Below, piece by piece: positions 58,364 through 64,000 of a DNA stretch of 64,000 nucleotides. The stretch is from Phoenix dactylifera (taxonomy: Eukaryota; Streptophyta; Magnoliopsida; Arecales; Arecaceae): assembly GCF_009389715.1 (NCBI RefSeq), contig NW_024067738.1, positions 502,001-566,000 on the forward strand, given 5' to 3'. How positions within the stretch are numbered: position 1 is the first letter of the stretch; every line of letters starts with the position of its first letter. The notes beneath the pieces are model-generated. The model made no database searches, had not been told where the DNA came from, and saw only the letters and a list, made by a program, of their open reading frames with translations. The translations under genes and the position numbers were made by a program.

Positions 58364-61300
58364 AAATAGGTCTTTCCCGACGCTTTTTTCCCGACGCTAG
58401 GGAGAAGCGTCGGGAAAAACAGGAACGCCGCTGACATTTACCGACGCTTTAATTAAGCGTCGGTAATTCTTAAGAATAGCCGACGCTAATAAGCGTCGTC
58501 GTACTCACAGTCTAAGACGACGCTTATAAGCATCGTCCAAAGTCAAATTTACAACCAAAACCAAGCGGCCGGCCCCCTTCTCCTCATTTTGCATTCCGAC
58601 CGATCGATCAAGCCCTAGCCCCTTCTCCTCCTCCCTTCTCTCCGACGACGAGCGAGCGGCCCTTGTCCTCTCCGACGACGAGCGAGCGGCCCTTGTCCTC
58701 TCCGGCGCCGAGCGACGTACGACGGCAAGCTCCTCTCCTCCTCCCTCCTCTCTGGCACCGAGCGACCGTCCGCGTCCTCCTCTCCTCCTTCCTCCTCTGC
58801 GGCGCCGACCGGCCGGCCCCATCTCCCTCCGCCTGAGAAAGAGGTAATTCAATAGATTTTTGAGGTAATTTTGGTAATCCACGCCAATCGACTTGGATTT
58901 TAGGGTTCTTTCCTGCATTGATGAATTGAGTAGATAACTTTCATTTTAGGGTTCTCCCCGCCACCACGACCTCATCCTCCGGGCTTTCGCCGAGATCTGG
59001 GACGAGGTCTTCTCCGGCTACGAGGACACCCCCCGATCTCCTCCGCCGTACCTACTCCTGCTTCTCCCAACCTCGCACTTCTAATAATCATACGTAAATA
59101 TCCCCCGCTCCTTATCTCTTGCTCTTCTTCTTCTTCTTCTTCTTCTTCTTCTTGGTAAATGATGCTCTTCTTCTTCTGTATTGCTCTTTCCATGAATGAA
59201 TTCATAGATGGAAGCTATCAATGCTATACTTTGGCTTCTTTTTTTCTTTTGTGTGTATTAATTCTGAAGTCAAATTCTGATGAACATGGATGGGTGGTAT
59301 CTGGGAAAGTTGGAGTCTTGATGGGGGCAAAGATTTTCTGCTAATTTTGATGCTCAACGTAGGAATTTTGAAGTACTTGGTGGCCATAGTTGGGCAATTG
59401 CAGCCGCTGGATCTGTGTGACGGAAAAAATGCTCCGTGTCTGTACTTATTATTGGTTTCCATTACATCGACTCCGTGTTCTGATTCCTGGATTGATTTGC
59501 AGCATTTCGTCTACCACCATCGAACCATGCGGCTTTAGATCCGTAGGATCTTACTCTTTCATTTGAATAATAAAAAATTTTGAACTTTAAGAATGATCAT
59601 ATCTGCAATTCTTTGGAGGAAAAAAAGGGGGTTAAATCTGCGTATTTGATTAATACAGATTTGCATGTATGTTTTTTGACATGTTTAATCCATTAGGGGA
59701 ATTGCTGTTCGCCAAGCACCTAGTGAGGAATTGCTGGGGAAGACCGTCTTACTGTGGATGAAGTGAATGAAGAGGTTGAAATTACTGATTGCTGAGGTCT
59801 TATTTGAGACAATTGAACTTAATGCATATCTGGAAAATATATTCCGTTCTGATATCTTTGACCATAATTTTGTTTGCGTCTCTTATTATTGCATCTGGAC
59901 TTACGTATAGGGGAGGAAGACAATAATGTTGTGGACCATACATAGTCCATGGTAAAATGTTGGTGAAGGTAGGTAGTGGAAGATGATCCATGACAGAGCT
60001 ACTAAGCATTTTCTAATCATCAGGATGGTGTAACTTGATTTTAATTTCTCCCTTCATCCCATTTCTTTAAGTGCTATGCTAGCTATTCAGATGGATAAAA
60101 GGGGTTTTTATGATATCTCCATATTTATGCACTTATCTCCTTAATTCTTTGACATTTTGTTTCTTGAGGAGAATGGGGAAGGCAGCCATTGGAAAGCCAA
60201 CTGAGCAACAGGTGAAGGTTTATTAAGTGCATATTATTGACTTAAAATATTTAGTCTGTTGTAAAAATATTTTCAGTCTCCAAGGGGATGTCTAATTCTT
60301 TAAAAAATCATTCTTTCATAAATAAAGTTTTAATATTTTCAGAGGTTTTTGGTTATTAATTTAGTATGTTGCTCAGGATAATATCAAAAATATCAGCCAG
60401 TATTTTCTATTTTATTTCTTAAGATTTCAATCGATATTTGAATTATCAATTAGTCAAATTAGCAGTTCATTCCGGAAATTAATAGTGTCTGGTTTCATTT
60501 CATTTTAGCCTCAAGAGAAGTCCATCTGCATTCTTTTGGTACAGCTCATCTCCTAAGACAAAAAAATTAGCGAAGTATGGCGCCATTTCATGGTTCAAAC
60601 CTGTTAGCTCCACAAGATTTGTTAAATTTTCTTCTTCTTTTTCTTATAAAGAGAAATGGTTCCAACAAAGCATTTAATGTAGAAATGGAACAAAAGTCTA
60701 TGTGGAAACGGGGTTCTCAGAAACCTACAGGCATGCCTCATTTTTAGTTGTATATTGGAGACTTGCTTTGTCCCCTATTCTGAATGCTCACTTTTAGGAA
60801 CAGAAACAATAAAGATCAGCACATACAGTGTATTCTTCAGTGGATGAAAGGAGTGATACTTGCCCTACTTGTAAACAGGTATACATTGTTCCCGCACTTA
60901 TGTGATTACTGATATGTTTCTTCTGTTTCATTAGGTAATGATTTTTGAGAAAATCATTTAGAAAGATTTTATACTTGCTAATTTGCTTTAAAAGATTTAT
61001 AGCATTAACAAGAACACTAGCACACAGGTCAATACGAAGGAGAAGGCGAAACATTAATAAAATCTTTCATTCCTTTTAGCATCTATAACATCTGTTTCCA
61101 ACCCTTCTTTCTGAGAAATAAAAGCTCTTATGCAAGAATGAGCTGTGATTCAGAGTTGCATGAATTGTTAACATATCATTAGTAAACAATGGGTAGTGTA
61201 TCGAGCAGCTCAGCATCAGAAACAATCTTACCAAAGAATTGGTGAGCACCGCAATCAATATTTAGATTTTATTTATTATTTAACTAATATTGCTTCTTTT

Positions 61301-62236
61301 TGTGTATGCTAGGTAACAACATGCCGCGAGGAAAACGATTCAGAGTTGCAGTCTCAGCTTGAGCATATTTCATCTATGTTACCACGATTTCTCCCTCCTC
61401 AGGTAAATAACTATATGTATTTGATGACTATACATAATTATTACTTATTTGCATGAGTTAATAATTTTCATATTCCTAACTTCTAAAGTTTTTTTTTTTT
61501 TAGGTTCCTGATACTTCAACAGCTCGCAGAGATGATGATGGGCTGAATGCGGTCCCTGATATTTTTTAGACTGTTATTTAATGAGTTTTATATGTATCTT
61601 TCTTATATTTTTCAAAATACATTGTAATTCTAAACTTATGTAAATTTAATCTTATATGAGAATATGAATGTTTCGAATGATCTGTAAGTTTGTCTTGATG
61701 TAAATGTAATGCAGGTTCATATTTGCTATAATATCTTTTTTAATACGCTTTTGTTTTTTTTAAAACAAAATCCACTCCGACGCTTTAAAGCGTCGTTAAA
61801 AACCCCCCTTTGGCCCGCCCTGGCACGCCATCGCCGACGCTTTAAAGCGTCGTTAAAAACCCCCGTTGACACCCCTCGCACGCCATAGCTGCGCTTCCTT
61901 TGGGCTTTCCTGACGCTTTTAAAGCGTCGGGGAATGCTGTTTTTTGCCGACGCTTCTATTAGCGTCGGGGGAAAGACCATCTTTTTGTGGGCTTGCTTTG
62001 GGCTTTACCGACGCTTTAAAGCGTCGGCGAATCACGTTTTTGCCGACGCTTACATAAGCGTCGGGAAAGCCCAGTTTTTGCCGACGCTTTCTTGTAGCGT
62101 CGGCAAAAACATTTGCCACTCCGGTATCGCCAATGCTTTTGCGACGCTTCTGTTTGCGTTGCGGGAACTTTAGCCGACGCTTATAAGCGTCGGTAAAGAG
62201 TATAAAAAGCATCGGGAAGATGATCTTTCTGTAGTG
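58364..62236 (+). mobile_element. CACTA (En/Spm) element with CAC target duplication
   Basis: A 3,873-bp element starting CACTACAGGAAAATAGG and ending (reverse complement) CACTACAGAAAGATCATC. It is flanked by CAC on both sides (58361-58363, 62237-62239), the 3-bp duplication of CACTA elements. The subterminal regions (58378-58540 and about 61770-62215) are crowded with CCGACGCTT/AAGCGTCGG motifs, several as head-to-head palindromes such as CGACGCTTTAAAGCGTCG, the expected transposase-binding sites. No complete transposase is present; only short exon-like pieces near 60170 and 61313-61569 remain. A GC-rich block lies at 58560-58850 and a CTT microsatellite at 59119-59155. Confidence 0.93.
61313..61569 (+). 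pseudogene. Two terminal exons of a CACTA-borne gene
   Basis: Exon 61313-61402 (30 codons, SELQSQLEHISSMLPRFLPP) and exon 61504-61569 (VPDTSTARRDDDGLNAVPDI, stop TAG) have AG/GT borders and join in phase 0. The peptide ends in an acidic tail after a short helix, as I would expect at the C-terminus of an En/Spm-associated protein. Earlier exons could not be assembled. A short open piece near 60172-60211 (MGKAAIGKPTEQQ then GT) may belong to the same gene. Confidence 0.5.
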
Positions 62237-62239
62237 CAC

Positions 62240-63400
62240 GTAGGAGGGTGATAAAGGAAGATTTTAGTTATTTTAGCATGAATTTTTAGGTATGAAAAAG
62301 GATTTGAACTATGCTTCCGAAATGGTTGAAAAGCAGTCTGAAATTCTGCAGAAAGTTTGTAGGTTGTGTAGGGATTTCTAGTCCTAACACAGAGCCTAAT
62401 AGGTGAATTGATTGTGTTTTAGGTGGATTAAATTGTTATTTAAAGCTGAAAGTTTGTAGGTTGTGTTAGGGTTTTTCTAGTCCTAACACAGAGCCTAATA
62501 GGTGGAATTGATTGTTTAAGAACCTCCGGGAATTAAGAGGTTTAATTGGCTCGAAAACAGAACAACCAAGCTGAAACAGGGTATTGGAATTCTGATTTAT
62601 TTTGATGTTAAGTAGTTGTTGGCAGCTGAAAATTTATAGATGATATAAAAGGTTTTCTAGTCCTAACCGAGGGTATCAAAGAGGAGATAAAGCTTGGAAA
62701 ACCTTTTAGAATTAAGAGGTGTTTATTTATCCTAAAACAAGACAGGCAAGGTAAAATCAGAAGTGAGATGAGGGGTGTTGGATTTCTTTTTGGACATGCA
62801 TAATCATGTTGCATCATATTAGGTTATAATTTTGATCGACTCTTTAATTGTTTAGGAGGAGAAGAGAGTCCCGGAAGTGTGCCGGGAGTATCAAGCACTG
62901 GGTTGGTGCGTTAGCCATCACAAGGTGAGTGGTTTTCTTCTTAACTATGGTAGTTTATTTTGTAATTCCAGAGAAATGAATTGATGTCTCCAAAATTCAG
63001 AATGAATATGCTACAGAATGGAAATAAGAAGTATTTAATTCTCATGATTAAATTGCTTTCTATCGTGGATAATGATCTGATTTGGGAAAATATATGCTAT
63101 GCTTGAAAATATTTTAAATTCATGTTTGTTGATTCGTAAGTTTATGAACTTATTTGGGAATGGATTAACCCAAAGTGACTGAACCACTTAAAACCCCTTA
63201 TCTCAGCCAAGAGAGTCGTTTCAGTTTGACTCCAAGCTATTGTGAGTCGACCCCAATAGAACAGGAGTCGACCCCAAGCAAAGTATGAGTGACCTCTGTA
63301 ATTCACGGAGTCGACACCTGTAACTTTAGAGTCGACTCCAAACTCTGTGTATAGTAACTAATATTTGCACTTTTACCTTGAATACATCACATCAGAGTTT
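62240..63400. other. Repeat-rich spacer, no gene seen
   Basis: GTTTGTAGGTTGTG followed by CTAGTCCTAACACAGAGCC occurs twice (about 62353-62410 and 62451-62505), with weaker relatives to 62700. GAGTCGAC motifs recur at 63244-63340. No reading frame of interest. Confidence 0.45.
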
Positions 63401-63404
63401 ATGA

Positions 63405-63545
63405 TATGTGCCTAGTAGGGCAAAGATGGGACACCAGGAGGGCGTAAGCTATGATATGGCCCAATAGGGCAGAAATGGGACGCCGGGAGGGTGTAGTAAT
63501 GATATGTACTAGTGGGGCAGAATTGGGACGCCGGGGAGGGCGTAA
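63405..63545 (+). repeat. Three diverged ~57-bp tandem units
   Basis: Units share TATGATATG, TAGGGCA, ATGGGACGCC and GGAGGGCGTA, with starts near 63398, 63451 and 63499. A GGCTCGCGGGAGCC inverted repeat follows near 63618. The peptide frames across them have no family match. Confidence 0.7.
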
Positions 63546-64000
63546 TAGTAGCACCATGCATAGGACTGTCGGGCCTACTCATGAGAATGGTGCCTCATTG
63601 CGAGTGGCCGGCAGTATGGCTCGCGGGAGCCATGATTTTCAATATTTAAGCTATGTATACATATGACTGAGCAACAAATATATTATTTATAAGCATAATG
63701 ATTTCAGAACATATGTGAATGTTCTATGTATCAAATTTCTCAGTGAAGGAAAGTGGACTCTACGGTCTAGGAAAAATGACTTGAGCAAGCGATTTTATTT
63801 AATGCTTTATTTTAAAGCAACATCTTTATGTCCTGCTAGTTGTAGTACTATTGGCAAATAGCAGATTTCTTATGGTTGAAATCTAAATGCTTTAAAATCA
63901 AATGCAAATGTTTCATATGTGACATAAACACGTTATATTTAATGTATGTAAATAGTATCACAGCTGAAACCTCTTATTTCCTCCATGGTTAACAGATTAT

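Larger units (their letters stand above)
57482..64000 (+). mobile_element. Possible large LTR sequence running off the window, interrupted by a CACTA element
   Basis: TGTAACACCCTGAACCAGGG at 57482 is the style of start common to plant gypsy LTRs. The text after the CACTA element (62240-64000) has LTR-like features: the triple short repeat at 63410-63545 and the GGCTCGCGGGAGCC inverted repeat near 63618. No coding domain, partner LTR or duplication is inside the window, so element type and end are unknown. Confidence 0.35.

Overview
This window is nuclear DNA of a flowering plant. The only complete host gene I can name is a clock/photoperiod photoreceptor of the ZEITLUPE/ADAGIO family. Its first exon is very GC-rich, as in many monocots, and the surrounding DNA is packed with nested plant transposable elements. 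A non-grass monocot such as a palm fits best. The species is a guess; 'monocot plant' is the supported part.

Layout. 1-2.8 kb: a broken retrotransposon gag fragment (minus strand), a GC-rich stretch split by a miniature LTR element (TRIM), then the promoter and 5' leader of the ADAGIO gene. 2.8-16.0 kb: the two-exon ADAGIO gene (619 aa) with an 11.3-kb intron that splits the codon of the photoactive LOV cysteine; the intron holds a hAT-type MITE and other repeats. 16-20.7 kb: intergenic DNA. 20.8-25.8 kb: a three-exon gene for a 153-aa plant protein I do not recognise; its second intron holds a TRIM with three LTRs in tandem. 27.2-29.8 kb: a decayed Ty1/copia element (minus). 30.6-33.0 kb: an LRK10L-type receptor kinase (minus) interrupted by a 1,000-bp hAT-like element with a perfect 8-bp target duplication. 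33.9-38.8 kb: a decayed LTR-flanked region carrying a second copy of the same hAT-like family (itself hit by a LINE), a solo TRIM LTR and an unrecognised coding fragment. 39.0-40.4 kb: a PIF/Harbinger-like element. 41.1-41.9 kb: a second kinase remnant split by another TRIM.

43.07-56.27 kb is one complete 13.2-kb Ty3/gypsy element of the Tat type (minus strand). It has near-identical 1.25-kb LTRs and a perfect 5-bp target duplication. It carries gag, protease, RT, RNase H, a second RNase H and integrase, with several frameshifts. It also carries an intact-looking three-exon gene on the opposite strand with its own TATA box. Two tandem-repeat arrays (a 253-bp dimeric array and a 52-bp array) lie where the converging transcripts would meet.

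57.5-64 kb looks like a further LTR-type sequence running off the window end, with a 3.9-kb CACTA element inserted in it (perfect CAC duplication and many palindromic subterminal repeats).

The host genes do not form a pathway together. The main story is repeated insertion into and around kinase-type genes, plus the double-stranded organisation of the Tat element. All calls come from reading the sequence; no database search was run.
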